This document shows positions 7,144-13,652 of a stretch of 14,006 bases of DNA, piece after piece. Numbering within the stretch: position 1 is the stretch's first letter; the number at the start of each line of letters is the position of its first letter. Under the pieces are notes generated by a model, which saw nothing but the letters and a program-made list of their open reading frames with translations, had not been told where the DNA came from and did no database searches. Location: NCBI GenBank assembly GCA_031367105.1, contig JANLPG010000147.1:1-14006 (forward strand). The letters are read 5' to 3'. Origin of the DNA: Palsa-1233 sp031367105. GTDB lineage: Bacteria; Gemmatimonadota; Gemmatimonadetes; Gemmatimonadales; GWC2-71-9. The position numbers were made by a program, and so were the translations under genes.

Positions 7144-8133
7144 ATGAGACTTCGATTGCTCGCCGTCATCGTCGTGGTTCCCCTGACGGCCTTTTCGTGC
7201 AAGATCCCGGTGCAGATCACCCCGGCAGCCGCGACAGCCACGGCTGCGCAGGTCGCGCTGACCGGCGCTTCCGTGATGATCGGCGTTGGTGATATCGCCG
7301 TCTGTGGCACCGAGGGCGATGAACAGACGGCCAAGCTGGTCGACAGCGTGCTCAAGGCCGACAGTGTTGCCAAGGTCTCCGATGAGGTGTTCACGTTGGG
7401 CGACAATGCCTACCCCGACGGATCGGCCGCCAACTTTGCGCTCTGCTTCGCGCCGTCGTGGGGCGATTCCGCCAAAAGGATTCTCAAGAAGATCCATCCG
7501 ACGCCCGGAAATCACGAGCATCAGAGCGTGGGCGCGGCGCCCTACTACCAGTATTTCGGGAGCAAGGCCGGATCACCGAAGAAGGGGTATTACAGTTACG
7601 ACGCGGGGGCCTGGCACGTGATCGTCGTGAACGGAGAGATTGCCATCAACAGCACCTTCTCCGACGTCGATCGCAAGGCGCAGGAAGACTGGCTGCGGAG
7701 CGAGCTCAAGGGTCCCCAGAAGCTCTGCTCGATGGCATACTGGCACCAGCCGCTCTTCAGTTCCGGATGGCACGGCGACTCTCCGGCGGTGCGCCCGATC
7801 TGGCAGATCCTGCAGGACGGTGGCGTCGACCTCATCCTCAACGGGCACGATCACGACTACGAGCGGTTCTATCCGCAGAATGCCTTCGGCATCATCGACT
7901 CGACCAAGGGAATGATCGAGTATGTCGTCGGTACCGGCGGCGGCGACTTGCGCGGGTTCCGGAACAACCCCTCCCCGGCGAGCGCCGCCCGGGTCCAGGG
8001 CTACTTCGGCGTCCTCAAGTTGACGCTGGGGAAAGGGGAGTTCCGGGCAGCATTCCTCGATGTCAACGGCAGGGTGTGGGATCCGAGTGGTGGCAAGTGC
8101 CACCAGGACTCCACTGCGACTGCCGTCAAGTAG
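7144..8133 (+). CDS. Calcineurin-like metallophosphoesterase lipoprotein (purple acid phosphatase-like)
   Basis: This 329-residue protein carries a lipoprotein signal ending LTAFSC (Cys19) and the complete set of dinuclear-metal motifs: GVGDIA (Asp50), LGDNAYPDG (Asp87 with Tyr90, as in purple acid phosphatases), GNHEH (Asn123, His124), WHQPLF (His201) and GHDHDYER (His235, His237). It should hydrolyse a phosphate mono- or diester at the cell envelope; the substrate is not evident. The ATG at 7144 follows GAGAGAAG at good spacing and begins the signal peptide; longer upstream starts lie in the barrel gene. It is the last gene of the coupled operon, separated from the barrel protein by 11 bp. 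Catalytic residues are intact. Its adjacency to a protein that occurs fused to a phosphoesterase elsewhere suggests the two act together. Confidence 0.88.
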   Translation: MRLRLLAVIVVVPLTAFSCKIPVQITPAAATATAAQVALTGASVMIGVGDIAVCGTEGDEQTAKLVDSVLKADSVAKVSDEVFTLGDNAYPDGSAANFALCFAPSWGDSAKRILKKIHPTPGNHEHQSVGAAPYYQYFGSKAGSPKKGYYSYDAGAWHVIVVNGEIAINSTFSDVDRKAQEDWLRSELKGPQKLCSMAYWHQPLFSSGWHGDSPAVRPIWQILQDGGVDLILNGHDHDYERFYPQNAFGIIDSTKGMIEYVVGTGGGDLRGFRNNPSPASAARVQGYFGVLKLTLGKGEFRAAFLDVNGRVWDPSGGKCHQDSTATAVK

Positions 8134-8202
8134 TCGGAACCGGCCTTCCATCCGGCGAACCGAAGCGTTCTCTGTGGATTTCCCTGTTGTGAGAGGTGCA
8201 CC

Positions 8203-8784
8203 ATGCTGACTGGAATGATTGCCTTGCTGCTTATGGCACAGACGCCGACACCGACCCCGACTCCCACGCCGGCACCAACACCGACCGTGACGGTCGGTCC
8301 GCCAATCAGCCCGGTTCCCCACGCGCCCGTGGTGAAGCGGAGCGGCGATGCCACCGTGCTTGGCGCCATCGGCGCGGCGGATGCGAATGCGATCGAAGTC
8401 TCGAAGCTCGCGACCACCAAGGCGAGTGACGGGGCGGTCAAAGCCTACGCCGCGATGATGCTGCGGGATCACGAGAAGTCGTTGACGGCGGGTGCGCACC
8501 TGGCGAAGGAGCTGCATATCACCCGGCTGCTTCCCAATGACTCGGCGATGGCGCGGATGCAGAAGCAGACGATGATCGATCTCAACCTGCTGACCGGCGC
8601 GGGGTTTGACCAGGCGTTCGTCCGCTACACCGTCGGGGCGCACAAGGCGCTACTCGCCAAGGATCGGAGCAAGCTCCAGTACGAGATGGCACGTCGACGG
8701 GTCAAGGAGTTCTTGCGCAACCGGCAGCCGGTGCTCGAGATGCACCTCGCCGTGGGCGAGAAATGGCTGGCCGCGCACCCGTAG
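8203..8784 (+). CDS. DUF4142 domain protein, exported
   Basis: The 193-residue protein has a short hydrophobic N-terminus (MLTGMIALLLMAQ), a Thr-Pro repeat linker at residues 14-28, and a helical DUF4142 domain from about residue 47 to 190. The domain carries family-typical elements: FLGAIGAAD-like VLGAIGAADANAIEVSKLA, YAAMMLRDHEKSL, FDQAFVRYTVGAHKALL and a C-terminal EMHLAVGEKWL. DUF4142 proteins form ferritin-like four-helix bundles in the periplasm; their function is not settled. GAGAGG lies six bases before the ATG. It is 69 bp downstream of the phosphoesterase on the same strand, so cotranscription is possible but not coupled. The signal sequence is short, lacks a clear positive N-region, and could act as an anchor. 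Confidence 0.85.
   Translation: MLTGMIALLLMAQTPTPTPTPTPAPTPTVTVGPPISPVPHAPVVKRSGDATVLGAIGAADANAIEVSKLATTKASDGAVKAYAAMMLRDHEKSLTAGAHLAKELHITRLLPNDSAMARMQKQTMIDLNLLTGAGFDQAFVRYTVGAHKALLAKDRSKLQYEMARRRVKEFLRNRQPVLEMHLAVGEKWLAAHP
8242..8286 (+). repeat. Thr-Pro codon repeat (linker of the DUF4142 protein)
   Basis: Seven Thr-Pro/Ala-Pro dipeptide units are encoded by near-identical hexamers (ACGCCGACACCG-like). This is a rigid, extended linker between the export signal and the helical domain. The DNA is slippage-prone, so copy number may differ between relatives. Confidence 0.7.
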
Positions 8785-8831
8785 CGCCCAGCTGATAGCT
8801 TACTGGCTTCCCCGCCAGACCCGGAGGCCAG

Positions 8832-9134
8832 ATGCTCGGCGGCAAGACCTGGGATCAGTGGATCACCGAGTACGGCGGCAGCCATCAGCACCCGATCAAT
8901 CGACTCTGCCATACCCTTGGCATTCCGATGATCGCGCTGTCGCTGCCGCTCTTTCTGCTGGCCATCTTCGTGCGTGGCTTCTGGCCGATACCGCTGGCGT
9001 TGTTCGTGGGCGGGTGGATCTTCCAGTTCGTCGGGCACGCGATCGAGGGGAAGCCACCGGAATTCCTCCACGACTGGCGCTTTCTCCTGGTCGGGCTGCG
9101 CTGGTGGAGTGCCAAGGTGCGCGGGAAGGCCTGA
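8832..9134 (+). CDS. DUF962/Mpo1-like membrane protein
   Basis: The 100-residue protein matches the YGL010w/Mpo1-like (DUF962) family. The Tyr14-xxx-His18...Asn23...His27-xx-Gly30 pattern (HQHPINRLCHTLGIP) is followed by two hydrophobic segments (about 33-48 and 50-67) and then QFVGHAIEGKPPEFL with His69. Yeast Mpo1 is an iron-dependent dioxygenase that oxidises 2-hydroxy fatty acids, using conserved histidines of this type. Bacterial members are shorter and their substrate is unproven. GGAGG lies four bases before the ATG. The gene is 47 bp after the DUF4142 gene on the same strand. Downstream is only the OsmC stub, then convergent genes. Confidence 0.85.
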   Translation: MLGGKTWDQWITEYGGSHQHPINRLCHTLGIPMIALSLPLFLLAIFVRGFWPIPLALFVGGWIFQFVGHAIEGKPPEFLHDWRFLLVGLRWWSAKVRGKA

Positions 9135-9168
9135 CTGATGCGCCGCCATTGATCCTGGAGGGGTGGCA

Positions 9169-9246
9169 TTGCGCCACTACACCGCCGAAGTCCTCTGGAC
9201 CCGCGAGGAACAACCCTTCACCGATGGTCGCTACACTCGGCGCTAA
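9169..9246 (+). pseudogene. Truncated OsmC-family N-terminal stub
   Basis: Directly after a strong GGAGGGG (9157-9163), a TTG at 9169 (or GTG at 9163) opens a 25-codon frame reading LRHYTAEVLWTREEQPF then TDGRYTRR and TAA. This matches the first strand pair of OsmC-like peroxiredoxins (xYxATVxWTR...F.DxRYSRAHxW). Everything after RYTR, including both redox cysteines, is missing. The stop lies five bases from the end of the convergent MoaD-like gene, so the break coincides with that gene's arrival. A ribosome site and start remain, so a short peptide could still be made, but no OsmC function is possible. Confidence 0.6.
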
Positions 9247-9251
9247 CGCAG

Positions 9252-9548
9252 CTAGCCGCCCGACATCGCTCCGATAATCAGGAAGGGCTCGGCACCGCTC
9301 AGGACCGCTGCGGGGAGTGGCGCGTCGGGAGAGTCGTGGGAGATATCGCGCTCGCAGGCGTAGTAGCGCACGAAGGCGCGGCGCTGGCGGGTAACCTGAT
9401 CACGGACGGTCCCCCGCAGCATCGGGTACGCCGCTTCGATGGCGTCGAGCACCGTCGCCGGTGTCGCGCTGTCGGCGATGTCCAGGGTCAGTTCGTCGTC
9501 GATCCGGGCGATCGCGCGGAGTGGCGCCGGCAGCTGGACCCTGATCAT
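9252..9548 (-). CDS. MoaD/ThiS-like ubiquitin-fold sulfur-carrier-type protein
   Basis: The 98-residue protein shows the MoaD/ThiS pattern: an N-terminal strand MIRVQLPAPLRAIA, a helix containing ATVLDAIEAAYPMLRG, FVRYYACERDIS in the middle, and ADAPLP-like PDAPLPAAVLSGAEPFLIIGAMSGG ending in Gly97-Gly98. The terminal Gly-Gly is what activating enzymes adenylate in sulfur carriers. The central RRAFVRYYACE segment and FLIIGAMSGG end resemble the subfamily found next to BNR-repeat proteins rather than a molybdopterin-synthase subunit. No MoaE, ThiF/MoeB or molybdenum-cofactor gene is nearby, so a cofactor role is unproven. The start ATG overlaps the stop of the upstream BNR gene (ATGA), so expression is tightly coupled to it. 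Confidence 0.85.
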   Translation of the reverse strand: MIRVQLPAPLRAIARIDDELTLDIADSATPATVLDAIEAAYPMLRGTVRDQVTRQRRAFVRYYACERDISHDSPDAPLPAAVLSGAEPFLIIGAMSGG

Positions 9549-10660
9549 CGAAGCGTCTGCACTTCGACGGAGAGGACCGGCGGAAGGTCCCGGACGATCG
9601 CCTCCCAATGATCTCCACCGTCCTTCGAGGCATACACCTGCCCACCCGTCGTACCAAAATAGACACCACAATCCTCGAGGGAATCGACCGCCATCGCATC
9701 GCGCAGCACATTGACATAGCAATCGGACTGCGGCAGTCCGTTGGTGAGCGCCTCCCACTCGTCGCCGCCGCTGCGGCTGCGGTAGACGCGCAGTTGACCA
9801 CCGAGCGGGAAATGTTCGGCGTCGCTCTTGATCGGCACCACGTAGATCGTCTCCGGTTCGTGCGCGTGCACATCGATCACGAAACCGAAATCGGTGGGCA
9901 GATTCCCACTTACCTCGTGCCAGAGGTCGCCGGCGTTGTCGCTGCGCATCACATCCCAGTGCTTCTGCATGAAGAGGACGCCGGGGCGCGAAGGGTGCAT
10001 CGCGATGTGGTGCACGCAGTGGCCCACCTCCGCCGTCGGATCGGGGATGTACAGTGAGCGCAGCCCCTGATTGATCGGCTTCCAGTTGATGCCGCCGTCA
10101 TCCGTCCGGAAGGCGCCAGCGGCCGAGATGGCGACATAGATCCGGTTGGCGTCCGAGGGATCGAGGATGATGCTGTGGAGGCACATTCCGCCGGCGCCAG
10201 GCGTCCAGTGCGACCCGGAGCCGTGGCCGCGCAAGCCGGAGAGTTCGCCCCAGCTTTGGCCACCGTCGCTGGAGCGAAAGAGGGCGGCATCCTCGACGCC
10301 GGCATACACGGTGTCGACGTCGGTCAGTGAGGGCTCGAGGTGCCAGACGCGCTTGAACTCCCAGGGATGGGGCGTCCCGTCATACCACTGGTGCGTGCCC
10401 GGGATGCCATCGTATGTGAACTGATTACCGACCGGATTCCAGCTCTTCCCGCCGTCGTCAGAGCGCTGAATCAGCTGCCCGAACCAGCTGCTGCACTGCG
10501 AGGCGTAGATCCGGTCGGGGTTGACAGGCGAGGCTTTCACGTGGTACGCCTCCCATCCTGGAAAATGCGGGCCAGCGACGTCCCACGTGTCGCGTGCCCC
10601 GTCGGCTGTCAGGATGAAGGCACCCTTGCGAGTTCCCACCAGTACGCGGACTCCGCTCAT
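9545..10660 (-). CDS. BNR/Asp-box beta-propeller protein (exo-alpha-sialidase-like, WD40/YVTN/BNR type)
   Basis: The 371-residue protein carries six Asp-box type repeats (SxDxGxxW): SDDGGKSW, SSDGGQSW, TDDGGINW, SDNAGDLW, SRSGGDEW and SKDGGDHW, spread evenly along the chain as in a six- or seven-bladed propeller. It opens SGVRVLVGTRKGAFIL and has no signal peptide, so it is probably cytoplasmic. The sialidase catalytic Arg triad and FRIP motif are not visible, so 'sialidase' describes fold only. ATG at 10658-10660 is preferred to the adjacent GTG at 10661-10663 because GGAG is six bases upstream of it. The last codons overlap the MoaD-like start. The repeated pairing of this protein type with MoaD-like proteins, from memory, suggests a joint but undescribed role. 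Confidence 0.85.
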   Translation of the reverse strand: MSGVRVLVGTRKGAFILTADGARDTWDVAGPHFPGWEAYHVKASPVNPDRIYASQCSSWFGQLIQRSDDGGKSWNPVGNQFTYDGIPGTHQWYDGTPHPWEFKRVWHLEPSLTDVDTVYAGVEDAALFRSSDGGQSWGELSGLRGHGSGSHWTPGAGGMCLHSIILDPSDANRIYVAISAAGAFRTDDGGINWKPINQGLRSLYIPDPTAEVGHCVHHIAMHPSRPGVLFMQKHWDVMRSDNAGDLWHEVSGNLPTDFGFVIDVHAHEPETIYVVPIKSDAEHFPLGGQLRVYRSRSGGDEWEALTNGLPQSDCYVNVLRDAMAVDSLEDCGVYFGTTGGQVYASKDGGDHWEAIVRDLPPVLSVEVQTLR

Positions 10661-10826
10661 CACTCGCTCCGGGAAGATCGGTCACGGCAAGAATAGCCCG
10701 CGAGGCGAAGCCACTCAAGGAGGGTGGCAACTGCTCGGACACCCCGAGCGGCGACAGGGTTGCAACGGGGCAGTCTGGGCCCTACTATCGTTGCTTGTGG
10801 TGTTTTTGCTCTGGGGGTTGGCCGGT
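10661..10826. promoter_or_regulatory. Divergent promoter region between the BNR and DUF305 genes
   Basis: This 166-bp gap separates two divergently transcribed units, so it must hold promoters for both. I cannot assign boxes with confidence. A small hairpin, GCTCGG (10733-10738) with CCGAGC (10744-10749), and an 8-bp palindrome GTTGCAAC near 10759-10766 are visible. A strong AAGGAGG at about 10717 has no start codon at usable spacing on the plus strand. The plus-strand frame of the DUF305 gene stays open through the gap, but that part has no recognisable protein. Confidence 0.35.
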
Positions 10827-11477
10827 ATGTCCAAGTCGTTGCTGCATCCAGGCGTCACCCTGCTCCTCGGCGTTGTGCTCGCGGGGTGCAGTCATCGAGC
10901 TGGCGTCGAGCGTTCGCCCGCGCCTGCGACCGCAGCGACCTCGGCTGCCGCTGTGCGAACGCCGGCAGTACCCGATGTCGAGTTCATGACAGGTATGATC
11001 GGCCATCACGCCCAAGCGATCACGATGGCCAGATGGGCGCCGACGCACGGCGCGAGCGCATCGCTCCAGATCATGGCTGCGCGCATCATCAATGCCCAGC
11101 AGGATGAGATCGCGACGATGCAGCGATGGCTGCGCGAGCACAACCAGCCCGTCCCCGATGGCACGACGCAGGGAATGAAGATGATGATGAACGGGATGGA
11201 GCACGTGATGCTGATGCCCGGGATGCTGACGGAAGAGCAGATGACACAACTGGATGCGGCGCGCGGGCCGACGTTTGACCGCCGCTTCCTCACATTTATG
11301 ATCCAGCACCACAACGGCGCACTGTCGATGGTCGAGAAGCTCTTTGGGAGCTATGGTGCGGCGCAGGACGAAGTGGTGTTCAAGTTTGCCAATGATGTGA
11401 GCGCCGATCAGGGCTCCGAGATCGATCGAATGCATCGGATGCTCGACGGACTTCCGGCGGCGTCTGCGTCGCCGTGA
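10827..11477 (+). CDS. DUF305 lipoprotein, Met/His-rich (possible copper binder)
   Basis: The 216-residue protein begins MSKSLLHPGVTLLLGVVLAGC, a lipoprotein signal with Cys21, followed by an Ala/Pro-rich linker. Two DUF305 half-repeats follow: FMTGMIGHHAQAI (Phe53-His61) and FMIQHHNGALSM (His161-His162), each a HH-containing helix of a ferritin-like bundle. Between them is a Met-rich stretch (residues 117-133) with nine Met and one His. The cyanobacterial DUF305 protein CopM binds copper through such Met/His clusters, so periplasmic or outer-membrane copper binding is a reasonable inference. The start at 10827 is chosen because the lipobox then falls at the usual distance; the ribosome site is poor, and the frame is open far upstream without recognisable sequence. 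The LVIVD gene lies 52 bp downstream and is probably cotranscribed. Confidence 0.85.
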   Translation: MSKSLLHPGVTLLLGVVLAGCSHRAGVERSPAPATAATSAAAVRTPAVPDVEFMTGMIGHHAQAITMARWAPTHGASASLQIMAARIINAQQDEIATMQRWLREHNQPVPDGTTQGMKMMMNGMEHVMLMPGMLTEEQMTQLDAARGPTFDRRFLTFMIQHHNGALSMVEKLFGSYGAAQDEVVFKFANDVSADQGSEIDRMHRMLDGLPAASASP

Positions 11478-11529
11478 CCCGAACTCGTACCTCCTGCTGC
11501 TCCGCACCGTCCCTTCACCGGAAGTACCT

Positions 11530-13575
11530 ATGACCCTCCAGTATAGAGCCTCGCTCGTAACCGGATTGCTTGCCCTGGCGGCGTGCGCTTCGTCGTCCTC
11601 GAAAGCGGGCAGTATGCCGGCACCGTCGCAAGGCAATATGTCGATGTCCGCCCCGTCGCCCGATCCGCGGGTGGGTTTGCGCGCCGGCACGATGGTGCGC
11701 TCGACCAAGGACAGCACGCTGATGGTGATCGGTGCGCCGGCCGCCGAGGCAGCCTGGAATATGCGGCTGGTCTCCAACACGCCGCCCAGCGCGCAGTTCG
11801 TGGGCGGAACGAATTCCGATCTTGCGTTCAAGGACAACCTCGCGATCCAGGGCAGCTACAGCGGGTACCAGGTCTGGGACATCAGCAACCTGGCCAAGCC
11901 GACCCTGCGCACTGCCTACTATTGTCCCGCGTCGCAGAGCGACGTCTCGGTCTATGGCAATCTCCTCTTCGTCTCGGGTGAAGGGCTCACGGGCCGCATC
12001 GATTGCGGCGCCCAGGGCGTGCCCGATACGGTGAGCAAGATGCGCCTGCGCGGCATTCGCATCTTCGACATCTCGGATATCGCCCATCCGAAGAACGTCG
12101 GGAACGTGCAGACCTGCCGCGGCTCGCACACGCACACGGTGCTGGTGGATCCGAAGGACAAGGAGAATGTCTACGTCTACATCTCCGGTTCTTCCGGAGT
12201 GCGCTCACCGAGCGAGCTGGCGGGATGTTCGCGACTGGCCCCGAGTGAAGACCCCAACTCGGCGCTCTTCCGGATCGAGGTGATCAAGGTGCCACTGGCG
12301 CATCCGGAGCAGGCGGCCATCGTTTCCTCGCCACGAATCTTCAACGGCCTGACGGCGCCGATCAGCCACGGTGAAGCTCCGGCCGATGCCGCGGCGCACG
12401 CGCAGGCGGTAGCAACCGCGAAGAAGGCGGGTGCCTTCACCGCCACCTTTGGTGGAACAGAACAGATATTGCCGTCGCAGTTCACCCGGCCGATGCTGGA
12501 CAGCATCGTGAAGGCTCGCGGCGGTTCGGGCGCGCCCACCGGCGCCGACAGCGCGGCGCTGCGCGGGGCGCTCCCCGATATGATTGCGATGATGACCGGT
12601 GCACCGCGCCCGGGCCGCGGGGGCACGCGCCCGGCTCCCACCGGCCCGAACCAGTGCCACGACATCACGGTGTACCCGGCGATCGGCCTGGCGGGCGGCG
12701 CCTGCGGTGGCTACGGCCTGTTGCTCGATATCAGCGATCCGGCCCACCCGATGCGGATCGACGCGGCGGCCGACTCCAACTTCTCATACTGGCACTCGGC
12801 CACCTTCAATAACGACGGCAGCAAGCTCCTCTTCTCCGACGAATGGGGCGGCGGTGGGCAGCCGAAGTGCCGCGCCACGGACAAGATGGAATGGGGCGCA
12901 GACGCACTCTTCACCCTGCGCGACCGCAGGCTGCAGATGCAGGGCTATTACAAGATGCCGGCAGCGCAGACGGTCCTCGAGAACTGCGTGGCGCACAACG
13001 GCTCGATGCTCCCGATTCCGGGACGCGATGTGATGGTGCAGGCGTGGTATCAGGGCGGCATCTCGGTCTTCGACTGGACTGATCCGGGTCACGCGAAGGA
13101 AATTGCCTTCTTCGATCGTGGGCCGATCGACGGGACCCGTCAGGGGAATGCCGGTTCGTGGTCGGTGTACTGGTACAATGGCGCGATGGTGTCGTCCGAG
13201 ATCGGTCGGGGACTCGACATCTTCGAGCTGCTGCCCAGCGGCCTGCTGAGCCGCAACGAGATCGACGCGGCGAAGAGCGTACACCTCGACTATCTCAACG
13301 CCCAAGGCCAGCCGCAGTACGTCTGGCCAGCCAGCTTCGCGCTGCCCCGTGCCTACCTCGACCAGCTCGAGCGGACTCAGGGCCTCGGAGCCGAAAAGAT
13401 CGCGAGCACGCGCGCGGCGCTGGCTGCGGCCGAGCGCAGTTCGGGTGCCGCCCGGAAGGAGGCGCTCAGCAAGCTTGCCACCACGATGCATACGGCCGCG
13501 GCAAGCGCTGCCGATCAGCCGAAGGCGCATATGATGGCGGGCGCCATCGGTGCGCTGGCAGACGCGACACGCTGA
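11530..13575 (+). CDS. LVIVD-repeat beta-propeller lipoprotein
   Basis: The 681-residue protein starts with a lipoprotein signal ending LLALAAC (Cys19) and a Ser/Pro/Met-rich linker. LVIVD-type blades (GxxVxDISdPxxP) recur: GYQVWDISNLAKP (~112), GIRIFDISDIAHP (~175), YGLLLDISDPAHP (~395), GGISVFDWTDPGHA (~509) and GRGLDIFELL (~560). Conserved His-containing stretches (CRGSHTHTVLVDP, YWHSATFNNDGSKLLFSDEWGGG, NCVAHNGSMLPIPGRD) are typical of the large members. An Ala/Gly/Pro-rich region at about 272-380 looks like an insertion between blades. The C-terminal ~90 residues are helical and Ala-rich. Function is unknown for the family; it is an envelope protein. GGAAG is seven bases before the ATG. 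It follows the DUF305 lipoprotein and ends before a strong terminator, so the two likely form one transcript. Confidence 0.85.
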   Translation: MTLQYRASLVTGLLALAACASSSSKAGSMPAPSQGNMSMSAPSPDPRVGLRAGTMVRSTKDSTLMVIGAPAAEAAWNMRLVSNTPPSAQFVGGTNSDLAFKDNLAIQGSYSGYQVWDISNLAKPTLRTAYYCPASQSDVSVYGNLLFVSGEGLTGRIDCGAQGVPDTVSKMRLRGIRIFDISDIAHPKNVGNVQTCRGSHTHTVLVDPKDKENVYVYISGSSGVRSPSELAGCSRLAPSEDPNSALFRIEVIKVPLAHPEQAAIVSSPRIFNGLTAPISHGEAPADAAAHAQAVATAKKAGAFTATFGGTEQILPSQFTRPMLDSIVKARGGSGAPTGADSAALRGALPDMIAMMTGAPRPGRGGTRPAPTGPNQCHDITVYPAIGLAGGACGGYGLLLDISDPAHPMRIDAAADSNFSYWHSATFNNDGSKLLFSDEWGGGGQPKCRATDKMEWGADALFTLRDRRLQMQGYYKMPAAQTVLENCVAHNGSMLPIPGRDVMVQAWYQGGISVFDWTDPGHAKEIAFFDRGPIDGTRQGNAGSWSVYWYNGAMVSSEIGRGLDIFELLPSGLLSRNEIDAAKSVHLDYLNAQGQPQYVWPASFALPRAYLDQLERTQGLGAEKIASTRAALAAAERSSGAARKEALSKLATTMHTAAASAADQPKAHMMAGAIGALADATR

Positions 13576-13597
13576 ACCAGTACTGACACCGCTTGGG

Positions 13598-13628
13598 CAC
13601 GGCGAGTCGGGCGTTCCGACTCGCCGTG
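13598..13628 (+). terminator. Strong hairpin terminator after the DUF305-LVIVD unit
   Basis: A perfect 13-bp stem, CACGGCGAGTCGG (13598-13610) and its complement (13616-13628), encloses a five-base loop GCGTT. It starts 23 bp after the LVIVD stop and ends 24 bp before the next start. The following T-stretch is short and broken (TCGTTTCC), so the site may terminate partly or need Rho. Confidence 0.65.
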
Positions 13629-13652
13629 TCGTTTCCACTGCAAGGAGCGCAG

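Noticed and set aside
8242..8296. Short tandem repeat considered as a CRISPR-like or regulatory array
   Set aside because: It is in frame and encodes a Thr-Pro linker; there are no spacers.
7573..8643. A 356-codon minus-strand frame spanning two plus-strand genes
   Set aside because: It crosses the intergenic region between two well-supported genes and shows no domain.
8806..8821. CTGGC...GCCAG hairpin before the DUF962 gene as a terminator
   Set aside because: It has only five base pairs, no T-tract, and sits directly before a ribosome site.
10521..10826. Upstream in-frame extension of the DUF305 gene
   Set aside because: It overlaps the divergent BNR gene and its start region and has no lipobox or family match; the lipoprotein signal begins at 10827.
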